Assembly: GCA_031398055.1 (NCBI GenBank)
Contig: JANNMS010000029.1
Coordinates: 30,519 to 94,518 of the forward strand
Direction: 5' to 3'
DNA from: M3007 sp031398055
GTDB lineage: Bacteria; Bacteroidota; Bacteroidia; Chitinophagales; Saprospiraceae
DNA length: 64,000 nucleotides
Part shown: in pieces, positions 6,521 through 15,316 of the stretch
Position numbering within the stretch: position 1 is the first letter of the stretch
Layout: every line of letters starts with the position of its first letter
Translations under genes and position numbers: made by a program
The notes under the pieces: model-generated
What the model saw: the letters and a program-made list of their open reading frames with translations, nothing else
The model's database searches: none
Told to the model about the DNA's origin: nothing

Positions 6521-9241
6521 TTATTTGACCACCAAACTCGCTGTCCGCCACCCATCTCCAATTTTTACCAACAAAAAATAAACCCCCGCCGGCCACTCCG
6601 CCACCTCGATTTTTAGCAATTTTTCACGGTCAAAAATTTTATCAAAAACCAAACGACCCGCCGCGTCGGTCGCCCGGATTCCTGAAATTCCGGCAGGCGA
6701 ATCGGTTTCAACAAAAAATTCGCGGTCGGCAGTGTTTGGGTAAATTTTTACAGTACCGAAGTTTTCCCTGCTGTTTTTGGTTGAAATGAGGCAAGAATCA
6801 ATGACTTCTGCGGTTTGGCTGGCGGTGCAGCCGTTCAAACCGGTGGCGATGACCGTGTAATTTCCCGGTTTTTCAACCAAAACAGGCTCGTTCGGCGGCC
6901 AACCGAATGTCTGCCATGCAAAAGTGACGTTTGAATTGGGTGAAAAAGGCGTCAAAATGGTGGTCGGCGAATCGCAAGTCAGGATGGTTTTTCCCAAAAT
7001 TTCGAAAACGGGCAAGGCTTTGTCCTCGGTCACGGCGATGGTTTGGCTGCTTTTGCAACCATTTTGGCCGGTGGCGACGACCGTAAAATTTCCGGGCGAC
7101 GAAAAATTCCCGTTGCCATTTTCCCATGCAAAAATGACGTTTGGATTGGGCGAAATGGGCGTCAAAATGGTGTTCGGAAAAGCACAGGTCAAAACGGTAT
7201 TTCCCAAAGTTTCGAAAACCGGCGGGGTAAGATTAGCCAAAACGGTGATGATTTTGCTTGCAAAACAACAATTTTCCGAGTCGAAAACCGAAAAAGTGTA
7301 ATCTCCCGGTACGGTGGCCGTCGCGGTTTTTTGGGTGCTCGAAAAACCGCCCGGGCCGCTCCACAAAAAAGTCGCGCCCGGCGTGGTTGAATTTCCAAAA
7401 AGGGTGGCCATCGGCTGGTCGCAGGTGATTTCGCCGGACGACGAGGCGGAAATTTGCGGCAGCGAAATATTTTGGTTGACCAAAATTTCGCGTACCCGAA
7501 AACACCCGGTTGCCGTGTCGGTGGCCGTGAGTTGGTATTTTCCAGGAAAATTGACAAAAATATCGCCGTCCGACGAGGTGTAATTATTTGGTCCAGACCA
7601 CGAAAAAACGAGTCCGGCGGGCTGGTTTTCAATCAAAATATTTGCTGACGGCGAGCAGCAACTCAAAATTCCAGCCGACAAATCGAAGTCCGGCGCACCG
7701 CTGCCAACGGTTCCGACCAGCACCGAATCCATTGATTTACAACCATTTGACGAAGTCGCCGACAAAAAATACCAGCCCGGATCTTGAATTACTGGCATCG
7801 AATCGGTGCTCGAAAAACCAGTCGGGCCCGTCCATTTCCAAATCGCGGGCGAGGGCTGGACAATTGCCGAAATTTGAAAAGATTGGACATGACAGCCGTC
7901 AAAATTTTGGGTCGGAAAACTGATTTTCGGCTGCTGGCCGAAACTGATTGAAATCGTGTCGGCAACCGTGCAAGTCGTCGCGCCGGAACTTGCCGAAACT
8001 TTCAAAATGTATTTACCCGGTTGATTTACAGTGATTTGCGAACCCGTGCCGAGCAATTGACCTTGCCCGTCGAACCATTTTTTGACGCCTTGCGACGGCA
8101 CGGAATTCAAAACCAAATTTGAGTTTTGGCAAAAAACGGTGTCATTTACCAAAATTTCCGCCATCGGATTGAAAACCAAAAGTTGCCCGGTGACCGTCGA
8201 ATCGCAGCCCTGCCACGACTGGCAAGTGACTTGAAACGGCCCCGGTTGGTCAATTTTTTGACCGCAAATCGAAATGGAATCTCCAAAACAAATGGATTTC
8301 GGCTGCAAAACTTTAATAATAGGTGGCTTGACGATGCATTGTTGCCGTACTAGGCTATCGCAACCCAACCACGATTGGTAAACAAATTGATTGAATCCGT
8401 TAAAGCAATCGCCCCCTGCATCTTCAAAACAATAAGTAATCGGCGGCAAATTGGTCGGCGGGATGGGCGTGACGGTCACGACTCTGCAAATTTGTTTCGG
8501 CTGAGCGCAGCTGTTTGCTACCTGCACACATACTTGGCCGCTGGAACTTCCGAAAGTGATGTCCACTTCCCGGCCATTTTCGGCGGGCAAAATTTCGAGC
8601 GGCGGCACTTGACCATTGATTAACGCGCCGGGCGGGGCATTCCAAACGTAAATGCCCGCGCCCGAAACGGGCGGAATTTGATATTTTACCGTTGCGCCGG
8701 GACAAACGACGGTCAATCCTTGCATGGGGCCGGGGTTTCCGAGCGGCGGGGGCGACACCGCGTTTGGCGGGTCGACGGTCAAATTGAATTGACACTGGTC
8801 GCCCGCAAAACCGTCAATCACCAAAAAATAATTGTGGCCAGGAATCATGGAGTTCACGGAAATTACCGCTGGGGTATCTGCGAAGCCCGAACCACCAACA
8901 AAACAAGCAATTGGAATGCTGCCGCAATTTTCTATCAATGCAATTTGCACCCCATTTCCATCCGTGCAATTGGTTGCGAGCGCGGTAAAAGTGGCTGAAC
9001 TGGCACCAGCGACGAAGCCGAGCCACTGTTCATTTTCAATCGTTCCGCAAAAACCAGGCACGCTGCCAGCGGTGTATCCGGCGGTTGTGCTGTTGATTCC
9101 ATCGAAATTGCAATAAATGCAGGCTTCCGAGCAGTTGTCGGCGGGCGGGAAAAAATTGGACGGGCAGGGTGGGGGGAGTTGGGCAAAAATTTTTGCAGCG
9201 AAAAAAATGAGGCAGACCAGGGTGGGGAAAATTGACTTCAT
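6521..9241 (-). CDS. T9SS-secreted protein with Ig/PKD-like repeats and type A sorting domain
   Basis: A 906-residue protein with an N-terminal signal peptide (MKSIFPTLVCLIFFAAKIFAQ). A cysteine-rich region of about 150 residues follows (CSEACIYCNFDG and further Cys), resembling lectin-like domains in other exported Bacteroidota proteins. The centre holds repeated Ig/PKD-like segments with phrases such as FSWSGPNNYTSS, FLWSGPGGFSST and FAWQTFG, and repeated GNYTVIATGLNGC-type endings. The C-terminus, about residues 830-906, reads VKIYPNTADREFFVETD ... GRLVFDKIF ... WPAGVYFLLVKIG ... LVVK, the pattern of the type A T9SS sorting domain. It should be exported through T9SS and attached to or released from the cell surface. 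Binding partner unknown. Confidence 0.85.
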   Translation of the reverse strand: MKSIFPTLVCLIFFAAKIFAQLPPPCPSNFFPPADNCSEACIYCNFDGINSTTAGYTAGSVPGFCGTIENEQWLGFVAGASSATFTALATNCTDGNGVQIALIENCGSIPIACFVGGSGFADTPAVISVNSMIPGHNYFLVIDGFAGDQCQFNLTVDPPNAVSPPPLGNPGPMQGLTVVCPGATVKYQIPPVSGAGIYVWNAPPGALINGQVPPLEILPAENGREVDITFGSSSGQVCVQVANSCAQPKQICRVVTVTPIPPTNLPPITYCFEDAGGDCFNGFNQFVYQSWLGCDSLVRQQCIVKPPIIKVLQPKSICFGDSISICGQKIDQPGPFQVTCQSWQGCDSTVTGQLLVFNPMAEILVNDTVFCQNSNLVLNSVPSQGVKKWFDGQGQLLGTGSQITVNQPGKYILKVSASSGATTCTVADTISISFGQQPKISFPTQNFDGCHVQSFQISAIVQPSPAIWKWTGPTGFSSTDSMPVIQDPGWYFLSATSSNGCKSMDSVLVGTVGSGAPDFDLSAGILSCCSPSANILIENQPAGLVFSWSGPNNYTSSDGDIFVNFPGKYQLTATDTATGCFRVREILVNQNISLPQISASSSGEITCDQPMATLFGNSTTPGATFLWSGPGGFSSTQKTATATVPGDYTFSVFDSENCCFASKIITVLANLTPPVFETLGNTVLTCAFPNTILTPISPNPNVIFAWENGNGNFSSPGNFTVVATGQNGCKSSQTIAVTEDKALPVFEILGKTILTCDSPTTILTPFSPNSNVTFAWQTFGWPPNEPVLVEKPGNYTVIATGLNGCTASQTAEVIDSCLISTKNSRENFGTVKIYPNTADREFFVETDSPAGISGIRATDAAGRLVFDKIFDREKLLKIEVAEWPAGVYFLLVKIGDGWRTASLVVK

Positions 9242-9325
9242 CGTTCTGATTTTTTTGATGATTGGATAATCCAGGGTAGACCTTTTTTGCAGGAAAATCG
9301 CTGTTCGGGCGAGGTAAAATGTCGG

Positions 9326-9402
9326 AATCAGAATTTTCGGGATTTTAGGATTTTCAAAATTAGCAGCATTTTGTAAATCCTAAAATCCTGTAAATTCTGA
9401 TT
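9326..9402. terminator. 28-bp inverted repeat downstream of the histidine kinase gene
   Basis: Arms 9326-9353 and 9375-9402 pair over 28 bp with two mismatches and a 21-nt loop. On the minus strand it starts 6 bp after the histidine kinase stop codon, so it probably terminates that transcript. Confidence 0.55.
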
Positions 9403-9408
9403 TGGACT

Positions 9409-10884
9409 TTAAATTTTTACCAAAAAACTCGCGCCCTCCCCCGGTTTTGAAATAACGGAAATCGTGCCTTTGTGCAAGTGCATAATCTGCCGGCACAAAC
9501 TCAAACCGATGCCCGAACCCTCGGATTTGGTGGTGAAAAAAGGCACAAAAATTTGCTCCAAAAGTTCGGGCGCGATGCCCGGGCCGTTGTCCGAAACAGC
9601 GATGACGCAGGAGCCTTCCTCGTTTTTGAAAAAGGAAATTTTTACTTTTCGATGGTCTTGTGGGTTGTTTTCGGTGGCGGCGAGGGCGTTTTGCAACAGG
9701 TTTATCAAAACTTGTTCGAGCAGGGCGGGGTCGGCTTGGATTTGGAGATTTGGCGATTGGTTGATTTGGAGATTTGGAGATTTGGTTGACCAATTTTTTT
9801 CCAAAACCACATTTTTTTCCAAAAAAACAGGCGCGACGAGGGCGCAGATATTTTCCAAAAATGGCTGGACTTCGATGGCCTGAAATTTTGGTTGCGGCAC
9901 TTTCGTGAGTCGTCGGTAGGATTCGGTGAATTGCATCAGGCCGTCCGCCCGGCGACCGATGGCGGAAACCGCAATCTGGATATCGTCGGTGTGCTCGGAG
10001 GCGTCAGGCTGGCGCAGCAAATCGGAAGTGGTGGCAGCCAGCGAGACAATTGGCGTGGCGGAATTCATGATTTCGTGGGTCAAAATGCGAATCAGTTTTT
10101 GCCAAGATTGAAGTTCTTGCTCTTCCAATTCGTTGTGGATGTTTTGCACGGCGAACAAATTCCAGGTCGCGTCCTGCATTTTCAGGACCGAAACGCGCAG
10201 CGAAAGTTGCAAAATATCGCCTTCGGAAATGATTTTGACCAGCCGTCGCTCGCCCGGTTGGATTTGGTCGAATGCCTCGCCGAGAGCCGGATCGAGCCGC
10301 GAAAGCATTTCGCGGTTGTGCAAATGGCTTCGGTGGAGGAGTTTTTGGAGGGCGCGGTTCATCAAAATCGTCTGGTTTTTTTCATCAAAACAAATCAATC
10401 CCGTGTCCACATGCTCAACGATGGTTTGGAGATATTGAAATTGCGCTTCTTTTTGGGAACGGATGCTGCGGAATTTGTCGGTCACGACGTTGAACGCGCC
10501 GTGCAAATTGTCGAACGCCGCGTCTTTTTCGGCATCGGAATAGGTCGCGGCGTAGTCGTCGTACCGAATATTTAACAAAAATTGGGCGACCTCGCGGTTT
10601 GTTTTTTCCACCAAACGATACAAACTGAACAAAATCAAAACGCCTGCCATGCCGCACAAAATGGCCATCGGCAAATTGCTCGTCGCTGTTTGATTTTCCA
10701 TTTTTGAAAAAATATCGGAAAAAGCAAACACCCCGGCGAGGCAGCCGGCGAGGAGCAGGACGTGGGCGAAGATTTTTGTTTTAAAATGTCGGAACAAGAT
10801 TGGGATATTGAGATATTGAAGATATTGGGATATTGGGGGTGGGCAAAAGTGCGAAGGTTTTGGGTGAAAATCTGAAGCATCCAT
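9409..10884 (-). CDS. Membrane sensor histidine kinase
   Basis: About 491 residues from the ATG at 10882-10884. The open frame continues further upstream, but that part crosses the terminator of the preceding gene, so the later start is preferred. Two hydrophobic segments near the N-terminus (FAHVLLLAGCLAGVFAF and LPMAILCGMAGVLILFSLY) are followed by a helical linker, a PAS-like region (VDTGLICFDEKNQTILMNRA), a HisKA helix with LTHEIMNS (phospho-acceptor His near residue 269) and an ATPase domain with N box LINLLQNALAA, G1 box DNGPGI, an F box and GSGIGLSL. It resembles NtrB-type orphan kinases. No response regulator gene lies next to it. An in-frame low-complexity insert (SPNLQINQSPNLQIQ) sits between the HisKA and ATPase domains. 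Confidence 0.9.
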   Translation of the reverse strand: MDASDFHPKPSHFCPPPISQYLQYLNIPILFRHFKTKIFAHVLLLAGCLAGVFAFSDIFSKMENQTATSNLPMAILCGMAGVLILFSLYRLVEKTNREVAQFLLNIRYDDYAATYSDAEKDAAFDNLHGAFNVVTDKFRSIRSQKEAQFQYLQTIVEHVDTGLICFDEKNQTILMNRALQKLLHRSHLHNREMLSRLDPALGEAFDQIQPGERRLVKIISEGDILQLSLRVSVLKMQDATWNLFAVQNIHNELEEQELQSWQKLIRILTHEIMNSATPIVSLAATTSDLLRQPDASEHTDDIQIAVSAIGRRADGLMQFTESYRRLTKVPQPKFQAIEVQPFLENICALVAPVFLEKNVVLEKNWSTKSPNLQINQSPNLQIQADPALLEQVLINLLQNALAATENNPQDHRKVKISFFKNEEGSCVIAVSDNGPGIAPELLEQIFVPFFTTKSEGSGIGLSLCRQIMHLHKGTISVISKPGEGASFLVKI

Positions 10885-10905
10885 TTCATGCAATTTGAAA
10901 TTGCA

Positions 10906-10940
10906 CAAAAAAAGGGTGGTCGAAATATTTCGACCACCCC
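10906..10940 (-). terminator. Intrinsic terminator of the Ycf48/MopE/SprB gene
   Basis: A perfect 26-bp palindrome at 10914-10939 (GGGTGGTCGAAA and its complement) is followed, on the minus strand, by seven T residues. It lies 48 bp after the stop codon of the large minus-strand gene. Confidence 0.8.
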
Positions 10941-10987
10941 AATGAACCAAGTGAACAGAGAAAACTCAATTGACTTTTACCACTCAA

Positions 10988-13900
10988 TCAATTGGTTTTC
11001 ACAACTTTAAGCGTAGTGATGGTTGTCTCCTCGGTGTCCATGATTTTTACAAAAAAGACGCCGGTTGGGAGCATGTAGGTATTGATTTCCGTGTTGGATG
11101 TGCCAGCCGCCCAGTTCGATTCGAGTACTTCACGACCCGTGATATCGAACATTTTTACTTTCAAATCTTGTGTTGGAACCGCTCCGCTCGTCAAATTCAA
11201 AAGATTTGAAAATGGGTTCGGTGCGGCAGCAAAAGCCATCGTTTCGATTTCATTTCCCCTCGAATTTGCAGCAGGTTTCGCAGCGGGGACGCTGACCGTG
11301 ATGCTTGCGGTGCAATTGTTTTTATCTTTTATCGAAAAAATGTAGGAGCCAGCGACCAAATTTGTGAAAACCGGATTGCTGCCAAAAGCCGCAGCGCAAG
11401 GCGCACCGAGGCATTTTTGATAACGATAAATGTTCGGAGCGGGAAATTGTGTGCCACCTGCTCCAGCGACTGTCACTTTGTATTTTCCATTGGCAAGTTG
11501 CACGATGGAAACGAGGCTGATGCCCAAAACTGCAGGGTCAACGATGGTCACGGCAGCAGTTTTGGTGCAACCTGCTCCATCCGTCACGACGAGTGAATAG
11601 GGGCCGGCGGCCAAATTTGAAATGGCCAGAGCCGTCGCGCCGTTGCTCCACAGATATGATTTTGGCGTAACGCCTCCGGTGGAAGTGCCAGTTGCCGTGC
11701 CGTTGATTTGTCCGTTGCACAAAATATTGGTCGAAGTGGCGGCCAAAGTGAGCGTCGAAGCCGAAGCGACGACCGTCGAAGCTGAAGCGGTGCAGCCTTT
11801 CGAATCGGTCACGACAACCGAATACGTGCCGGGTGCGAGGTTCAAAATGGAAGTTCCGGTGCCGCCGTTGCTCCACAAATAGGTTTTTCCGCCCGTGCCT
11901 CCGGTGACTGCGGAAGTGACTTTGCCGTTCGTTGCGGTTGGGCAAGCAGCGGCGGTCGGGGTCAAAGTGACGGCGAGCGGGATTGGGTCGGTCAAAGTTG
12001 CCGTTCCCATCGTGGTGCAGCCCAAAGTGGTGCTCGTAATTACAACAGAATAAGTTCCTGCGGCGACGTTCGAAAGTATTTTGGTGGTCGCACCATTACT
12101 CCAAAGATAAGAATATGGAGCGACGCCATTTTGTGCATTGGCCGTGATTTTTCCGTTTGCCTGCCCCGGACAGCCAGGTTTGATGTAGGCAAATGAAACG
12201 GTGAAACCAACCGTTTGCCCAGTGACGGTGGCGGAAAGTGATTTTGTCAAACCTTGTCCGTCGGTGATGACCACCGAATAAACACCGCTCGAAATGCCTG
12301 TCAAATCTTGGGTCGTCGCGCCATTTGACCACAAATAAGTGTACGGCGGCAAACCGCAAGTTGGGTTGATATCAATCGCGCCGGACGTGCCGCCGCAATC
12401 GGCATTTGTAATGGAAACGACTGTCCCGGCGAGCGGGTCGTCGACAACCAAATCGCAGTTGTCATCAATGGTGTTGCAAACTTCGGTTGCGCCGGGGTAA
12501 ACCGCGCCGTTCGAGTCGTTGCAATCGGTGTTGTCGGAAACATAACCAGCGACAGTTACATAGCAAGAATTGATGCTCGAAGCAGCATTTCCAAAACCAT
12601 CACCATCGGTATCGGCGTAAAAAACAGAGGTCGCCAGACCTTCGTCGGTTGCCAAATCGCAGTCATCGTCAATCGAATTGCAAGTTTCGGTTGCGCCGGG
12701 ATAAATGGCGTTGTTCGCGTCGTTGCAATCGTCGCTGGTGTTTGCATAACCCGAAACGGTAGCCAAGCAGCCGGTAATTGCACCTGCTGGAACCCCAAAA
12801 CCATCTCCATCGCCATCGGGATACAAAGTAAACAGCGCCAAACCATCATCGGCAACCAAATCGCAGTCGTCGTCAATCGAGTTGCAAAGTTCAGTGGCAC
12901 CTGGATAAATGGTATTGTTCGTGTCATCGCAGTCCGTGTTGTTGGTGGAATATCCAGCGGTCGCGGTCGGGAAGTAGCTTTGGGTCGGTGTCGTGGAACC
13001 ATATCCGTCTCCGTCCGCATCCACGTAATAGCTGGTCATGCTCGATTTGACCAATGTAAAATTGAAGTTGTTGCTGATCCCGGTAGTTGTTTGGTTGGCA
13101 TGTGACCAGAAAATATTTGTCGGCGAGGCGGGTTGTTTAAAAAGACAAACGATGCCTTGGGAACTGATCGTTGGTGTGATTTGGGTCCAAGATGTCCCGC
13201 CGTTTTCCGTGTAAAAAAGATTACCTTGGGTGCTGACCATGAGGCCTTTGGTCGCTGTCAAAAACTTCATGTCGGAGATAAAATTGGTCGTGCCCGACGG
13301 CATATCTACCCAACTTGCGCCGCCGTCAATTGATTTGAAAAATTTGCCGCTCGCACCTGCCGTGTAGCCCGTGTTGGCATCTGCAAACCAAACATCGCTG
13401 AGTGCTGTGGTCAGTGCGCCCGGAAGTGCGACCAAAGTCCAAGTTGCACCGCCGTTGGTCGTGCGGAGCGTTTTTCCAGATGCACCGACGATCCAGCCGT
13501 TGTTGGCATCTACGAAAAATACCGAATTGAAGGTGATGGAGGGGGTGGGGGGGAGTCCACTTGTTTGGATGGTCCAAGTTGCACCGCCATCGGTGGTTTT
13601 GTTGATAGAGGCCGATTGACCGACCGACCAGCCGATCAAGGGATTAACAAAAAACACATCGGATTGAGCAGTGGCTGCCGAGGCCAAAGGTGTGGCTACC
13701 CAAGTTGCACCGCCATCGGTAGTCCTGATCGCAGGCGTAAGTGCGTTGTAATCACTGCCAACTGCCACGCCGTTCAATGCATCCGTGAAAAAGATGGAGC
13801 CGAAATAGACTCCAGTCGCAGGAGATTGCTGCAAAGCCCAGGTTGCCCCGCCGTCGGTGGTTTTCATAATTCTGCCACCATCGCAGGCGGCGTAGCCAAT

Positions 13901-15079
13901 TGAACCGTCCACAAAAAAACCGTCGGTTGCATTCCAGCCTTGTCCACCGTTCAATTTGGTGTAAGCCCCGGTCGTTGCGTCAATTTTAAATATTAAACCA
14001 GTGCCACCTGAGACATAACCTGTTCTTCCTCTAAAAGAGATGCTCGCCAATCCGCCACCGGAGTAACCACTGCCAGTGGTGATGGGCGTCGTAAAAAGTG
14101 TATCGTTTGACCAAGTCACTCCGGCATCCACAGATTTCCGGATGACCGAGCGGCTCGGAATCGAAGTGGCGCAATAAATTTTAAAAGAGTCTTGGGCGAA
14201 AACCTGGAAATTGGTGCCTACCGCAAAGTTTGCCGCCGCGTTCAAAGTCCAAGTGGTACCGGCATCGTGGGTAGCCCAAAGTACGCTGGCGTTCGCACCA
14301 ATAAAACCGTTCAAGTTGTTGTAAAAATGGACGGATTTGAGCGACATATTGGTGCTGGATATGGTCGTGACCGTCCAAGATGCCCCACCGTTGACGGTTT
14401 TTAGGAATTTTCCACCTGATCCATTGATGAGGGCCGCCGAACTCAGACCGCCAATGATGCATATTGTATCCGAGCCTAATGTCTGCATGCTCGACAAACC
14501 TGCATAATAGGTCGTCGTGCCCGAAGTATTCAAACCGGCAAGCGAAAATGCAGTAGAAGTCGTGTTGGCCACCGTACCTGGCACCGAGGTCAAAGTGAAA
14601 GGCAAGTTGTTAAAAGGCGTCCAAGTGGTGCCGCCGTTTATCGTTTTGAGTACCAAAGGTGCATTGGCGATGCCTGAGCCACCGCCACCGGCGGTGGCAT
14701 ACGCTACCGTAGTGCTGACTGCCACGACCCCGTTGACAGAAAACGTCGTGCCACTGGTCTGATTGACCCAAGTCAAACCGCCATCAGTGGTTTTCATGAT
14801 ACGACCGCTGCTGCCCACGACCCAGCCCGTGCTTGCATCGGCAAACGAAATGCCCAAAAGTTGGGCGACCACAGGTGCCGGATATTTGCCAGCGTGCCAA
14901 GTGGTGCCGGCGTCATCGGTCAACATAATGGAACCGCCGATCGCAGTGATGGCTACACCGTGCGTGGGGGTGGGGAATGCCACAGTTTGCACTGCTTGGT
15001 TCATCGCGCTGAAATCCATTTGTTGGGAAGATGCAAAGAGAGGCATCAATCCCAAAAAGAGATAGATTAACTTTTTCAT
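10988..15079 (-). CDS. T9SS cargo with Ycf48-like propeller, MopE-type and SprB repeats
   Basis: A 1363-residue exported protein with signal peptide MKKLIYLFLGLMPLFASSQ. Residues about 20-680 are a series of BNR/Ycf48-like beta-propeller units (GWVVGSSGRIMKTTDGGLTW, repeated TTDGGATW and GWIVGASGKTLRTTNGGATW). About 682-885 hold three MopE-like putative metal-binding repeats (YYVDADGDGYG ... DCDD ... IYPGATELCNSIDDDCD). About 887-1190 contain SprB-type repeats (PYTYLWSNGATTQDLTGISSG). The last 75 residues or so are a type A T9SS sorting domain (APNPFSNLLNLTSG ... LPTGVFFVKIMD ... LKVVKTN). An adhesin or surface-structure role is plausible; the ligand is unknown. The gene is divergent from the TPR regulator at 15317. 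Confidence 0.88.
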   Translation of the reverse strand: MKKLIYLFLGLMPLFASSQQMDFSAMNQAVQTVAFPTPTHGVAITAIGGSIMLTDDAGTTWHAGKYPAPVVAQLLGISFADASTGWVVGSSGRIMKTTDGGLTWVNQTSGTTFSVNGVVAVSTTVAYATAGGGGSGIANAPLVLKTINGGTTWTPFNNLPFTLTSVPGTVANTTSTAFSLAGLNTSGTTTYYAGLSSMQTLGSDTICIIGGLSSAALINGSGGKFLKTVNGGASWTVTTISSTNMSLKSVHFYNNLNGFIGANASVLWATHDAGTTWTLNAAANFAVGTNFQVFAQDSFKIYCATSIPSRSVIRKSVDAGVTWSNDTLFTTPITTGSGYSGGGLASISFRGRTGYVSGGTGLIFKIDATTGAYTKLNGGQGWNATDGFFVDGSIGYAACDGGRIMKTTDGGATWALQQSPATGVYFGSIFFTDALNGVAVGSDYNALTPAIRTTDGGATWVATPLASAATAQSDVFFVNPLIGWSVGQSASINKTTDGGATWTIQTSGLPPTPSITFNSVFFVDANNGWIVGASGKTLRTTNGGATWTLVALPGALTTALSDVWFADANTGYTAGASGKFFKSIDGGASWVDMPSGTTNFISDMKFLTATKGLMVSTQGNLFYTENGGTSWTQITPTISSQGIVCLFKQPASPTNIFWSHANQTTTGISNNFNFTLVKSSMTSYYVDADGDGYGSTTPTQSYFPTATAGYSTNNTDCDDTNNTIYPGATELCNSIDDDCDLVADDGLALFTLYPDGDGDGFGVPAGAITGCLATVSGYANTSDDCNDANNAIYPGATETCNSIDDDCDLATDEGLATSVFYADTDGDGFGNAASSINSCYVTVAGYVSDNTDCNDSNGAVYPGATEVCNTIDDNCDLVVDDPLAGTVVSITNADCGGTSGAIDINPTCGLPPYTYLWSNGATTQDLTGISSGVYSVVITDGQGLTKSLSATVTGQTVGFTVSFAYIKPGCPGQANGKITANAQNGVAPYSYLWSNGATTKILSNVAAGTYSVVITSTTLGCTTMGTATLTDPIPLAVTLTPTAAACPTATNGKVTSAVTGGTGGKTYLWSNGGTGTSILNLAPGTYSVVVTDSKGCTASASTVVASASTLTLAATSTNILCNGQINGTATGTSTGGVTPKSYLWSNGATALAISNLAAGPYSLVVTDGAGCTKTAAVTIVDPAVLGISLVSIVQLANGKYKVTVAGAGGTQFPAPNIYRYQKCLGAPCAAAFGSNPVFTNLVAGSYIFSIKDKNNCTASITVSVPAAKPAANSRGNEIETMAFAAAPNPFSNLLNLTSGAVPTQDLKVKMFDITGREVLESNWAAGTSNTEINTYMLPTGVFFVKIMDTEETTITTLKVVKTN

Positions 15080-15277
15080 TATAGAAATTTAAGTTTGAAA
15101 AAAAATGGAGAATTTGGAATGTCCACTGTGCTTTCGGGACATCAAACATGGTTATGTATTGACCGCACACCGAAATTTCAGGCACGGACAAAAAACCTGA
15201 CAAATTCCAATTTTGCCATAATTGATAGTTTGAATGCAATCTGTCCGGGCTTTGTCCGGGTTTTTCAAAAAGAAAAT

Positions 15278-15285
15278 TACTTTTG
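15278..15285 (+). promoter_or_regulatory. Candidate -7 box of the TPR regulator gene
   Basis: TACTTTTG (TAnnTTTG) lies 31 bp before the chosen ATG at 15317. A TTTG at 15251-15254 could be the -33 element, though its 23-bp spacing is at the long end. The remaining 15080-15277 intergenic sequence shows nothing else clear. Confidence 0.4.
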
Positions 15286-15316
15286 TCACACAATTCCTGC
15301 CATCCAATCTGTTTTG

